Below are positions 7,736 to 14,634 of a DNA stretch of 18,404 nt, one piece after another (positions within the stretch are counted from its first letter, which is position 1; the number at the start of each line of letters is the position of its first letter). Where the stretch lies: NCBI GenBank assembly GCA_049297615.1, contig JBAQUQ010000213.1:1-18404 (forward strand). Direction: 5' to 3'. Source of the stretch: JAEMQF01 sp049297615 (GTDB lineage Bacteria; Pseudomonadota; Gammaproteobacteria; Burkholderiales; Burkholderiaceae_C). Made by a program: the position numbers and the translations under genes. The notes under the pieces are model-generated. The model was not told the origin of the DNA, made no database searches, and saw only the letters and a list, made by a program, of their open reading frames with translations.

Positions 7736-8692
7736 TCAATCGGGCAACTTCAAGGCTTGTCGAACGATGGTGCGCAAGGTCCGGAAAGTCGCTTCGAGCG
7801 GCTGCGCGCTGGTGTCGAGCGTGAGGTCGGCCTTCGAATAAAAGGCGGCGCGCCCAGCGAGGATATCGCGCAGGTCTTGCATCGCCTCCTTGCTCGCCGC
7901 CATCGGCCGCGTATCGCCTTGCGCGGCGACGCGCTGCATATGGTGGTCGGGGTCGGCCTTGAGCCACACCGTCGTGCAATGTGCGAGCAGCAGATTGAAA
8001 GTCGCTGCGTCGGACACCAGTCCGCCCGGCGTGCCCAGGACGGCCTCGGGATAGATCTGGATCGCTTCTTCGAGCGCGCGGCGTTCGTAGCGGCGGTACG
8101 CGTTCATGCCGTACAGCGCCTGGATCTCAGCAATGCTGCAACCGGCGAACTTTTCGATCTCGCGGCTCAGCTCGACGAACGGGTAGCCCAGATCGCTCGC
8201 AAGGCGCGGGCCGAGGGTCGATTTGCCCGCGCCTCGCAGGCCGATCAGGGCGACGCGCGGGCTGCGCACGAGGTTGTCGCCACCGGTTCCGAGCAACTCG
8301 CCGATCGCCACCCGCGCACGCCGCAGCGTCGCTTCGTCGCGATGTTCGAGCAGTTCACGCAGCAGCAGCCATTCCGGCGACGAGGTGGTGATGTCGCCGA
8401 GCAGCTCGGCCAGCGAACATTGCAGCGCGGTGGCGACCTGGAGCAACACCAGGACCGACACATTGCCCACGCCGTACTCGAGGTTGGCGAGATGGCGCTC
8501 GGACACGTCGGCGCTGTTCGCGACGAACTTGCGTGTCATGCCCCGGCGCGAGCGCAGGTTGCGAACGCGTTCACCGAGCGCCTTCAGAAAGGGATTTTTC
8601 TCACCGGTATCGTCGGCTTCGTCGGCCGCTGACGGCATCGCCCCTGGCGACATAGGTGTTAGCCCGATCGAACGCACTATAGTGCTTGACAT
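7736..8692 (-). CDS. boxR: BoxR, XRE-type repressor with shikimate-kinase-like sensor domain
   Basis: The 318-residue transcriptional regulator joins an N-terminal XRE/Cro helix-turn-helix (about 36-100, with the VSERHLANLEYGVGNVSV helix region) to a C-terminal shikimate-kinase-like domain. The latter retains the P-loop GLRGAGKS at 151-158 and the YRRYE segment near 200. The paired Asp of true shikimate kinases is replaced by Glu174 and Ser176. BoxR/BzdR proteins bind benzoyl-CoA through this domain and control box gene promoters. The start at 8692 gives a roughly 33-residue, probably disordered tail before the HTH; a later ATG (8653) is possible but lacks a ribosome-binding site. The gene is divergent from bclA and 96 bp upstream of boxC, so readthrough into boxC is possible. 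Confidence 0.95.
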   Translation of the reverse strand: MSSTIVRSIGLTPMSPGAMPSAADEADDTGEKNPFLKALGERVRNLRSRRGMTRKFVANSADVSERHLANLEYGVGNVSVLVLLQVATALQCSLAELLGDITTSSPEWLLLRELLEHRDEATLRRARVAIGELLGTGGDNLVRSPRVALIGLRGAGKSTLGPRLASDLGYPFVELSREIEKFAGCSIAEIQALYGMNAYRRYERRALEEAIQIYPEAVLGTPGGLVSDAATFNLLLAHCTTVWLKADPDHHMQRVAAQGDTRPMAASKEAMQDLRDILAGRAAFYSKADLTLDTSAQPLEATFRTLRTIVRQALKLPD

Positions 8693-8714
8693 CGATTTTC
8701 TCTGGTTCTAAGCT
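8686..8714 (+). promoter_or_regulatory. Predicted bclA promoter
   Basis: A perfect TTGACA (8686-8691) is followed after 17 bp by TAAGCT (8709-8714), a 3/6 match to TATAAT. Transcription would begin near 8721, inside the 12-bp palindrome, leaving a leader of about 70 bases before the bclA ATG. The -35 overlaps the boxR start codon on the other strand. Confidence 0.45.
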
Positions 8715-8717
8715 TCA

Positions 8718-8729
8718 TGTGCGCGCACA
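8718..8729. promoter_or_regulatory. 12-bp perfect palindrome in the boxR-bclA divergent region
   Basis: TGTGCGCGCACA is a perfect inverted repeat in the intergenic region. It covers the predicted bclA transcription start and overlaps the predicted boxR -10 element, so a dimeric protein bound here could control both directions. It contains no TGCA, and so differs from the candidate BoxR operator upstream of boxC. Confidence 0.45.
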
Positions 8730-8755
8730 ATACTTCATCTTTCGACCCACCGCAA
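8727..8755 (-). promoter_or_regulatory. Predicted boxR promoter
   Basis: On the minus strand, TTGCGG (8755-8750) and TATTGT (8732-8727) are 17 bp apart, with 3/6 and 4/6 matches to the sigma-70 consensus. The -10 runs into the palindrome at 8718-8729. Transcription would start near 8720, about 28 bases before the boxR ATG. Confidence 0.35.
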
Positions 8756-8789
8756 GGCCCATGCGACGACATCGTTCCAGGAGACCGAC

Positions 8790-10466
8790 ATGAGCACGCA
8801 AACCCAGGTGCCCGCCCCCGGCGAGCGCTTCAACTTTGCACAGCACCTGCTCGAGCGCAATGCCGCTCGCCCGAACAAGGCCGCCTTCATCGACGACACG
8901 CGAATCCTCGGCTACGCCGAACTTGCCGATCGTGTCCGGCGCGTCGCTGCCGGGCTGCGCGCCCTGGGCATTCGGCGCGAAGAGCGCGTGCTCTTGCTGA
9001 TGCACGACTGCAATGATTGGCCGGTGGGCTTCCTCGGCGCGATGTACGCCGGCATCGTTCCGGTGGCAGTGAACACCCTGCTCACTGCCGACGATTACGC
9101 CTACATGCTCGAGCACTCGCGCGCCCAGGCGGTCCTGGTTTCGGGCGCCCTGCTTCCCACGCTTACGCTGGCGCTGACCAAGGCCGACCACGAGGTGCAC
9201 AGAGTCATCGTGTCGCGGCCCCAGGCGCCGCTGAAGGCGGCGCCCTCACAGGACCCGCCGCTGAAGGCCACGCCCTCGCAGGACGCGCCGCCGCATCCTA
9301 CCGAGGTCGAATTCGAGACCTTCGTAAAGGGCCAGGAGCCGCTGCCTCGGCCCGCGTCGACCGGCCCCGACGACCCCGGCTTCTGGCTCTATTCATCGGG
9401 TTCGACCGGCCGGCCCAAGGGCACGGTGCACTCGCACGGCAACCCGTACTGGACCGCCGAGCTGTATGGCAAGGGGGTACTCGCCTTGCGCGAGGACGAC
9501 ATCTGTTTCTCAGCCGCCAAGCTGTTCTTTGCCTACGGCCTGGGCAATGCGCTGAGCTTTCCGATGAGCGTGGGCGCCACCAGCATCCTGATGGCCGAGC
9601 GTCCGACGCCCGACGCGACATTCAAGCGCTGGCTCGGCGGCGGCGCGGGCGGCACCGCCCAGCCGACGGTGTTCTACGGCGCGCCCACCGGCTTTGCGGG
9701 AATGCTCGCCCACCCCGCCCTGCCTGCGCGTGACGCGGTGGCGCTGCGCCTGGTCTCGTCGGCCGGCGAGGCCCTGCCGGCCGAAATCGGCGAGCGATTC
9801 AAACGCCACTTCGGCGTGGACATCGTCGACGGCATCGGCTCGACCGAAATGCTCCATATCTTCTTGTCGAACCAGCCGGACCGGGTGCGCTACGGCACGA
9901 CCGGCTGGCCGGTGCCGGGTTACGCGGTCGAGCTGCGCGGCGAAAGCGGCGCGCCCGTTGCCGAGGGCGAAACCGGCGAGCTCTACATCCAGGGCCCATC
10001 GGCGGCGATGATGTACTGGGGCAATCGCAGCAAGACGCGCGACACCTTCCAGGGTGGCTGGACCAAGAGCGGCGACAAGTTCGTCCGCAACGCCGACGGC
10101 AGCTACACCTACGCCGGCCGCAGCGATGACATGTTGAAGGTCGGCGGCATCTACGTGTCGCCGTTCGAAGTCGAGGCGACCCTGGTGCAGCACGCGGCCG
10201 TCCTGGAAGCGGCCGTGGTGGGCAGGCAAGACGCCGACGGCCTGACCAAGCCCAAGGCCTTCGTCGTCTTCAAGCCGGGCCGAAGTGCGAGCGAAGAGGA
10301 ACTCAAGGCTTTCGTCAAGGACCGCCTGGCGCCGTACAAGTACCCGCGTTTCTTCGAATTCGTCGACGACCTGCCGAAGACGGCGACGGGCAAGATCCAA
10401 CGCTTCAAGCTGCGCGAGCGCGAGCAACCTGCCCCGGGCGCGGCGCCTCCGCAGGCCGGCAAGTGA
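8790..10466 (+). CDS. bclA: Benzoate-CoA ligase
   Basis: The 558-residue enzyme of the ANL adenylate-forming family converts benzoate, ATP and CoA to benzoyl-CoA, AMP and pyrophosphate. It carries the phosphate-binding loop SSGSTGRPKG (202-211), the A5-type motif DGIGSTEMLHIFLSN, the hinge region KVGGIYVSPFEVEATL, and the adenylation lysine Lys535 in KTATGKIQRFKL. The GSTEMLHIF segment is typical of benzoate-CoA ligases. The ATG at 8790 has AGGAGA six bases ahead. Residues 146-165 are two near-identical 10-residue Pro/Lys/Ala units, an insertion that lengthens the protein beyond the roughly 520-530 residues that I expect. The C-terminus is also Pro/Ala-rich. The stop overlaps the GTG of the hydrolase gene. 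Hydroxybenzoates or aminobenzoates as additional substrates cannot be excluded. Confidence 0.95.
   Translation: MSTQTQVPAPGERFNFAQHLLERNAARPNKAAFIDDTRILGYAELADRVRRVAAGLRALGIRREERVLLLMHDCNDWPVGFLGAMYAGIVPVAVNTLLTADDYAYMLEHSRAQAVLVSGALLPTLTLALTKADHEVHRVIVSRPQAPLKAAPSQDPPLKATPSQDAPPHPTEVEFETFVKGQEPLPRPASTGPDDPGFWLYSSGSTGRPKGTVHSHGNPYWTAELYGKGVLALREDDICFSAAKLFFAYGLGNALSFPMSVGATSILMAERPTPDATFKRWLGGGAGGTAQPTVFYGAPTGFAGMLAHPALPARDAVALRLVSSAGEALPAEIGERFKRHFGVDIVDGIGSTEMLHIFLSNQPDRVRYGTTGWPVPGYAVELRGESGAPVAEGETGELYIQGPSAAMMYWGNRSKTRDTFQGGWTKSGDKFVRNADGSYTYAGRSDDMLKVGGIYVSPFEVEATLVQHAAVLEAAVVGRQDADGLTKPKAFVVFKPGRSASEEELKAFVKDRLAPYKYPRFFEFVDDLPKTATGKIQRFKLREREQPAPGAAPPQAGK
9225..9284 (+). repeat. Two tandem 30-bp units inside bclA
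   Basis: Units 9225-9254 and 9255-9284 match at 26 of 30 bases and encode APLKAAPSQD and PPLKATPSQD in frame. A third unit may begin with the Ala-Pro-Pro that follows. The insertion lies between the N-terminal subdomain and the phosphate-binding loop, most likely in a surface loop. It looks like a recent in-frame duplication. Confidence 0.85.
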
Positions 10467-11302
10467 ATCGCCGCGACGACATGCCTCAGCCTGAGACACG
10501 CTTCGCCGAAATCGACTGGGCCGCCCGCCGCGTTCGCATCGAACACCAATGGGTCGGCTCGACCGATCGCCGCCTGCCCCTGATCGTGTTCCTGCACGAA
10601 GGCCTGGGTTCGCTGTCGATGTGGAAGGACTTTCCGCAGCGCCTGTGCGACGCCGCCGGCTGCCGTGGCCTTGTCTATTCGCGCCCCGGTTATGGTCGCT
10701 CGACGCCGCGCGCCGCCGAAGAGGCATGGGGCCCGGACTTCATGCACGCCCAAGCGCACCAAGTGCTGCCCGCGCTGTTCGAGGCGCTCGACATCGACGC
10801 CGCAGTCGAGCGCCCCTGGCTGTTCGGCCACAGCGATGGCGCTTCGATCGCCCTGCTCTACGCGGCGAAGTTTTCGCAAGGTCTGAGGGGCGCGATCGTC
10901 GTCGCGCCGCATATCCGGGTCGAAGACGTGTCGGTGCAAAGCATCGCGAAAGCGCGTGACGCCTACCTCGACACCGACCTGAAGCAGCGCCTGGCCAGGT
11001 ACCACGACGACCCCGATTCGGCGTTTTGGGGCTGGAACCGCGTTTGGCTGCAACCGGCGTTTCGCCACTGGTCAATCGAGGCACAGATCTCGTCCATCAC
11101 CTGCCCACTGCTGGCCCTGCAGGGCGTTGACGACGAATACGGCACGCTCGAACAGATTCGCGGCATCGCACGCCGCCTGCCCCACACCGAACTGCTCGAG
11201 CTGCCCGACTGCGGGCATTCCCCGCAGCGCGATCAACCCGAAAGGGTGATCATTGCAAGCACCCGTTTCATTCAATGTCAGACCACAGGAGAGACACGAT
11301 GA
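10463..11302 (+). CDS. Alpha/beta hydrolase of the benzoate cluster
   Basis: The 279-residue alpha/beta-hydrolase-fold protein has the nucleophile elbow GHSDGAS (Ser124), an acid residue in GVDDEYG (Asp223 or Asp224), and His252 in CGHSPQRD. The upstream HEGLGS segment forms the expected oxyanion region. There is no signal peptide, so it is cytoplasmic. The GTG start at 10463 overlaps the bclA stop by four bases, which implies translational coupling. An ATG at 10481 would remove six residues and has no better ribosome-binding site. The stop overlaps the binding-protein ATG by four bases. Such hydrolases recur beside benzoate-CoA ligases in betaproteobacterial box clusters, but the substrate is unknown to me. 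A thioesterase relieving CoA trapping, an esterase releasing benzoate, and a lactonase are all possible. Confidence 0.88.
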   Translation: MNRRDDMPQPETRFAEIDWAARRVRIEHQWVGSTDRRLPLIVFLHEGLGSLSMWKDFPQRLCDAAGCRGLVYSRPGYGRSTPRAAEEAWGPDFMHAQAHQVLPALFEALDIDAAVERPWLFGHSDGASIALLYAAKFSQGLRGAIVVAPHIRVEDVSVQSIAKARDAYLDTDLKQRLARYHDDPDSAFWGWNRVWLQPAFRHWSIEAQISSITCPLLALQGVDDEYGTLEQIRGIARRLPHTELLELPDCGHSPQRDQPERVIIASTRFIQCQTTGETR

Positions 11303-12471
11303 AGATGCCCCACTACGCCCTGGTCGCGGCCGCCGCCGCGCTCGCAGCCTTCGCCGCACCCTTGGCACAGGCCCAGTCAGGCGCCAAGCTCAAGATCGGC
11401 CTGATGCTGCCCGCCACCGGGACCTTTGCCGCGCTCGGCACCGCGATCGAAAACGGCTTTCGCCTCTATCTGGCCGAGCAGGGCGGCAAGTTCGGCGGCC
11501 GCGAGGTCGAGTTCTTCAAGGTCGACGACGAGTCCGAGCCATCGAAGGCCACGGACAATGTCAACAAACTGATCAAGCGCGATGGCGTGGACGTTGTCGT
11601 GGGCAGTGTGCACAGCGGCGTCGCGATGGCGATGGCCAAGGTCGCGAAGGACACCGGCACCCTGCTCATCGTTCCGAACGCCGGCGCCGGCGCGGTGACC
11701 GGGCCGATGTGCGCGACCAACATCTTCCGCAGCTCCTTCACGAACTGGCAACCCGGTTACGCGACCGGCGAGGCCGTGGCCAAGCGCGGCTACAAGAAGG
11801 TGGTGACGATCACCTGGAAGTACGCCGCGGGCGACGAGATGGTGAGCGGCTTCAAAGAGGCCTTCGAGAAGTCGGGCGGCCAGGTGATCAAGGAACTGAA
11901 CCTGCCTTTCCCGAACGTCGAATTCCAGGCCTTGTTGACCGACATCGCCGCAGCCAAACCCGACGCCGTGTTCGCATTCTTTGCCGGCGGCGGTGCGGTG
12001 AAGTTCGTCAAGGATTACGCCGCCGCCGGGCTGAAGAAGAACATCCCCCTGTTCGGCACCGGCTTCCTCACCGACGGCACGCTCCAAGCGCAGGGCGCCG
12101 ACGCCGAGGGTGTGTTCACCGCCCTGCACTACGCCGACAGCCTGGGCACGCCGCGCGACAACGCGTTCCGCCTGGCCTACGCGAAAGCCTACAAGCTGCA
12201 ACCCGACGTGTACGCGGTGCAGGGCTACGACGCCGCGCAGATGCTGGCGGTGGGCATGACCGCCGTGAAGGGCGACCTGAGCAAGAAGGGCGAATTCGCC
12301 GAGGCCCTGCGCAAAGCCAAGATCAACAGCCCGCGCGGACCGTTCACGCTGTCCAGTGCGCACAACCCGGTGCAGGACATGTACCTGCGCCAGGTGGTGG
12401 GCATGGAGAACAAGGTCGTCGGCATCGCCAGCAAGGCCTTGGCCGATCCAGGCCGCGGCTGCAAGATGTAG
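11299..12471 (+). CDS. Periplasmic substrate-binding protein of a Liv-type ABC importer
   Basis: The 390-residue precursor begins with a clear Sec signal peptide (MKMPHYALVAAAAALAAF), with likely cleavage after AQA near residue 25. The mature part is a type I periplasmic binding fold of the leucine/branched-chain family (KIGLMLPATGTFAALGTAIENGF, then the VGSVHSGVAMAMA segment). In this operon it probably captures benzoate or a related aromatic acid rather than an amino acid; that is inferred from its neighbours. The frame is open back to 11275, but the ATG at 11299 has AGGAGAG five bases ahead and gives the signal peptide. ATGA overlap with the hydrolase stop couples the genes. An inverted pair of REP-like hairpins follows before the permease gene. 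Confidence 0.93.
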   Translation: MKMPHYALVAAAAALAAFAAPLAQAQSGAKLKIGLMLPATGTFAALGTAIENGFRLYLAEQGGKFGGREVEFFKVDDESEPSKATDNVNKLIKRDGVDVVVGSVHSGVAMAMAKVAKDTGTLLIVPNAGAGAVTGPMCATNIFRSSFTNWQPGYATGEAVAKRGYKKVVTITWKYAAGDEMVSGFKEAFEKSGGQVIKELNLPFPNVEFQALLTDIAAAKPDAVFAFFAGGGAVKFVKDYAAAGLKKNIPLFGTGFLTDGTLQAQGADAEGVFTALHYADSLGTPRDNAFRLAYAKAYKLQPDVYAVQGYDAAQMLAVGMTAVKGDLSKKGEFAEALRKAKINSPRGPFTLSSAHNPVQDMYLRQVVGMENKVVGIASKALADPGRGCKM

Positions 12472-12519
12472 CCGCGGCTGCGCGCTCGCGCTTCGGCCTG
12501 GCCTGCACCCTCAACCAAT

Positions 12520-12557
12520 CCTCACCCCAGCCCTCTCCCGCCCTGCGGGAGAGGGAA
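12520..12557 (+). repeat. REP-like hairpin, copy 1
   Basis: The element starts CCTCACCCCAGCCCTCTCCC and folds into an 11-bp perfect stem (12531-12541 with 12545-12555) around a 3-base loop. A related copy in opposite orientation lies at 12583-12622. The hairpin directly follows the binding-protein gene. It has no T tract, so it is a repeat or mRNA-stabilising structure rather than a standard terminator. Confidence 0.8.
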
Positions 12558-12582
12558 CCGCGTTGACTGATGCAGCGGGACT

Positions 12583-12622
12583 TCCCCCTCTCCCGCCCGC
12601 GTGAGAGGGACGGGGCGAGGGA
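12583..12622 (-). repeat. REP-like hairpin, copy 2 (inverted)
   Basis: Read on the minus strand, this is a diverged version of the 12520-12557 element. The shared core is CCTCGCCCCGTCCCTCTC followed by GGGAGAGGG. The hairpin stem here is shorter: 12586-12592 pairs with 12603-12609. It ends 22 bp before the permease ATG and may affect its translation. Confidence 0.75.
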
Positions 12623-12644
12623 CGATCCGCCGCACACACCCACG

Positions 12645-13526
12645 ATGGACCTCTCCACCTTCCTCATCCAGTGCCTGAACTCGCTGCAGTACGGCTTGCT
12701 GCTGTTCCTGGTGGCGTCGGGGCTGACCCTGATCTTCGGAATCATGGGTGTGATCAACCTCGCGCATGGCAGCTTCTACATGATCGGCGCGTACATGGCG
12801 TACGCACTTGCGCCCTTGGTCGGCGCCAGCTTCGGCGGCGGTTTCTTCGCGACCTTGTGGGTCGGCCTGGTGCTCGCGGTTGTGCTCGGCTACGCGCTCG
12901 AATGGGCCTTCTTCAGCTTCCTCTATGAGCGCGAACATCTGCAGCAGGTCTTGATGACGTACGGCCTGATCCTTGTTTTTGAAGAATTGCGCAGCCTGCT
13001 CGTCGGCGACGATGTCTACGGCGTCAAGGCCCCTGAAATCCTCGCCGGCACCTTGCCGCTGGGCGATGTGATGACGTATCCGGTGTACCGCCTGTTCATC
13101 TCGGGCGTCTGCATCGCGCTCGCGCTGGGCATGTATTTCGTGTTCACGCGCACCCGACTCGGCATGATGATTCGCGCCGGCAGCACGAACCGCGAAATGG
13201 TGCAGTCGCTGGGCATCGACATCAAGTTCCTCTACCGCGTCGTGTTCGCCGCGGGTGTCGCCATCGCCGTGCTCGCCGGCATGGTGGCCGCACCGGTGTC
13301 GTCGGTGTACCCGGGCATGGGCAATACGGTGTTGATCATCTGCTTTGTCGTCGTCGTGATCGGCGGCATCGGTTCGATTCGCGGCGCGCTCGTCGCGGCG
13401 CTGTTGATCGGCGTCGTCGACACCTTCGGCAAAGTGATCTTCCCGCAGGCGGCGGGCGTCCTGGTCTACGTGCTGATGGCATTGATCCTGCTGTGGAAGC
13501 CGGACGGCCTGTTCAAGGCGGGGTGA
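12645..13526 (+). CDS. livH: Branched-chain-type ABC transporter permease, LivH family
   Basis: The 293-residue integral membrane protein is one half of the inner-membrane channel of the importer. It is very hydrophobic, with about eight membrane segments, and starts MDLSTFLIQCLNSLQYGLLL. The family pattern GLTLIFGIMGVINLAHGSFYMIGAY lies near residues 26-50. The coupling-helix loop (GMMIRAGSTNREMVQSLGID) contacts the ATPase. The frame is open to 12570, but the extra N-terminal residues are charged and come from the REP-like repeat. The ATG at 12645 gives the proper family start, although no clear Shine-Dalgarno sequence precedes it. The gap to the binding protein is 173 bp, unusually long within this tight operon. 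Confidence 0.93.
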   Translation: MDLSTFLIQCLNSLQYGLLLFLVASGLTLIFGIMGVINLAHGSFYMIGAYMAYALAPLVGASFGGGFFATLWVGLVLAVVLGYALEWAFFSFLYEREHLQQVLMTYGLILVFEELRSLLVGDDVYGVKAPEILAGTLPLGDVMTYPVYRLFISGVCIALALGMYFVFTRTRLGMMIRAGSTNREMVQSLGIDIKFLYRVVFAAGVAIAVLAGMVAAPVSSVYPGMGNTVLIICFVVVVIGGIGSIRGALVAALLIGVVDTFGKVIFPQAAGVLVYVLMALILLWKPDGLFKAG

Positions 13527-13530
13527 TGGG

Positions 13531-13612
13531 ACCACCCCCGAAACGGCCTTCGGCCGTCTCCCCCTCAAGGGGGCAACGCCAGCGGACCGGCGAAGCCGGA
13601 TCCGCGGCGTTC
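13531..13612. repeat. Compound hairpin repeat between livH and livM
   Basis: Three hairpins lie in about 80 bp. The first is ACGGCC/GGCCGT (13543-13548 with 13552-13557, loop TTC). The second is CCCCC/GGGGG (13560-13564 with 13569-13573, loop TCAA). The third is a 16-bp imperfect stem made of 13575-13580 with 13606-13611, 13582-13586 with 13601-13605, and 13587-13591 with 13595-13599, around a GAA loop. I recall near-identical elements scattered through Comamonadaceae genomes. No T tract is present, so it is not a standard terminator. Confidence 0.8.
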
Positions 13613-13635
13613 GCTTGATGTAGCGGGCGGCGCGC

Positions 13636-14634
13636 GTGAAAGCTCGATTCTGGTTTGTCGCCGCTTGCTTCCTGGCGCTCGCGCTCTACCCGCTGGTCGC
13701 CGGCGAGTTCGGCGTCGACCTGATCGCCAAGATCATGATCTTCGCGGTGTTCGCCTTGAGCCTCGAACTGCTCGTCGGTGCGACCGGCCTGGTGTGTTTC
13801 GGCCAGGCGGCGTTTTTCGGCATCGGTGCCTATGCCTGCGTATTGCTCTCGCCCAAGGCCGACTCGGCCTCGGTGCTGTGGCTGCTGCCGGCCTGCGTGC
13901 TTGCCGCGGCTGGGTATGCGCTCTTTGTCGGCGCGCTGTCGCTGCGCACCCGGGGCGTTTACTTCATCATGGTGACGCTCGCGTTTGCACAGATGGCCTA
14001 CTACGTCATCCACGACACGCCCCTGGGCGGTGGCACCGACGGTATCTACCTGATGGCCAAGCCGGTGCTGGGCAGGGTGCTCGACCTCGACAAGCCGCTG
14101 ATCTTCTATTTCTTCATCCTCGCCAGCCTCGCCCTCGTCTTCGCTTTTCTCGCCCTGCTCGGGCGCTCGCGCTTCGGCCGGGCGCTCGCCGGAATCAAGG
14201 TCAACGAGCAGCGCATGCGCGCCACCGGATTTTCGACCTATCCGTACAAACTCGCGGCGTTCACGATCTCGGGCGGCATCGCGGGTTGGGCAGGCTTCTT
14301 GTTCGCGGTGAAAGACGGTTTCGTGAATCCCGAACTGCTGAGCTGGCATTTTTCGGGCGCGGTGCTGATCATGATCATTCTGGGCGGCCTGGGCCACCTG
14401 CGCGGCGCCTTGATCGGCGCCTTCGCCTTCACCCTGCTTCAGGAGTTCTTCCAGTCCGAGGCGGTTTTCGGTGCCTTCGCGAAACATTGGCATCTCAGTC
14501 TGGGCCTGGCGATCATCGCCAGCGTCGCCCTGCTGCCGCGCGGCCTGGTGGGCATGCCGGGGCAGGTGCGGGCTCGGCTGCTCGGCACGAACCGAGGCAC
14601 CAGGGCCATCGGGGCAGGCGATGAGCCGGGCTGA
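13636..14634 (+). CDS. livM: Branched-chain-type ABC transporter permease, LivM family
   Basis: The 332-residue membrane protein is the second permease subunit of the importer, with about eight to ten hydrophobic segments. The family motif LSLELLVGATGLVCFGQAAF lies near residues 40-60, and the coupling loop is GRALAGIKVNEQRMRATGF. Translation starts at a GTG at 13636, 24 bp after the compound repeat, with no evident Shine-Dalgarno sequence. The 3' end overlaps livG by 14 bp, so the two are translationally coupled. The C-terminal 20 or so residues are polar and Arg/Gly-rich. Confidence 0.93.
   Translation: MKARFWFVAACFLALALYPLVAGEFGVDLIAKIMIFAVFALSLELLVGATGLVCFGQAAFFGIGAYACVLLSPKADSASVLWLLPACVLAAAGYALFVGALSLRTRGVYFIMVTLAFAQMAYYVIHDTPLGGGTDGIYLMAKPVLGRVLDLDKPLIFYFFILASLALVFAFLALLGRSRFGRALAGIKVNEQRMRATGFSTYPYKLAAFTISGGIAGWAGFLFAVKDGFVNPELLSWHFSGAVLIMIILGGLGHLRGALIGAFAFTLLQEFFQSEAVFGAFAKHWHLSLGLAIIASVALLPRGLVGMPGQVRARLLGTNRGTRAIGAGDEPG

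Noticed and set aside
12570..12644. N-terminal extension of livH from the ATG at 12570
   Set aside because: The added residues are charged, derive from the REP-like repeat, and are not part of LivH proteins.
13543..13573. Hairpins after livH as a rho-independent terminator
   Set aside because: No T tract follows, the operon continues with livM in the same direction, and the sequence looks like a dispersed repeat.
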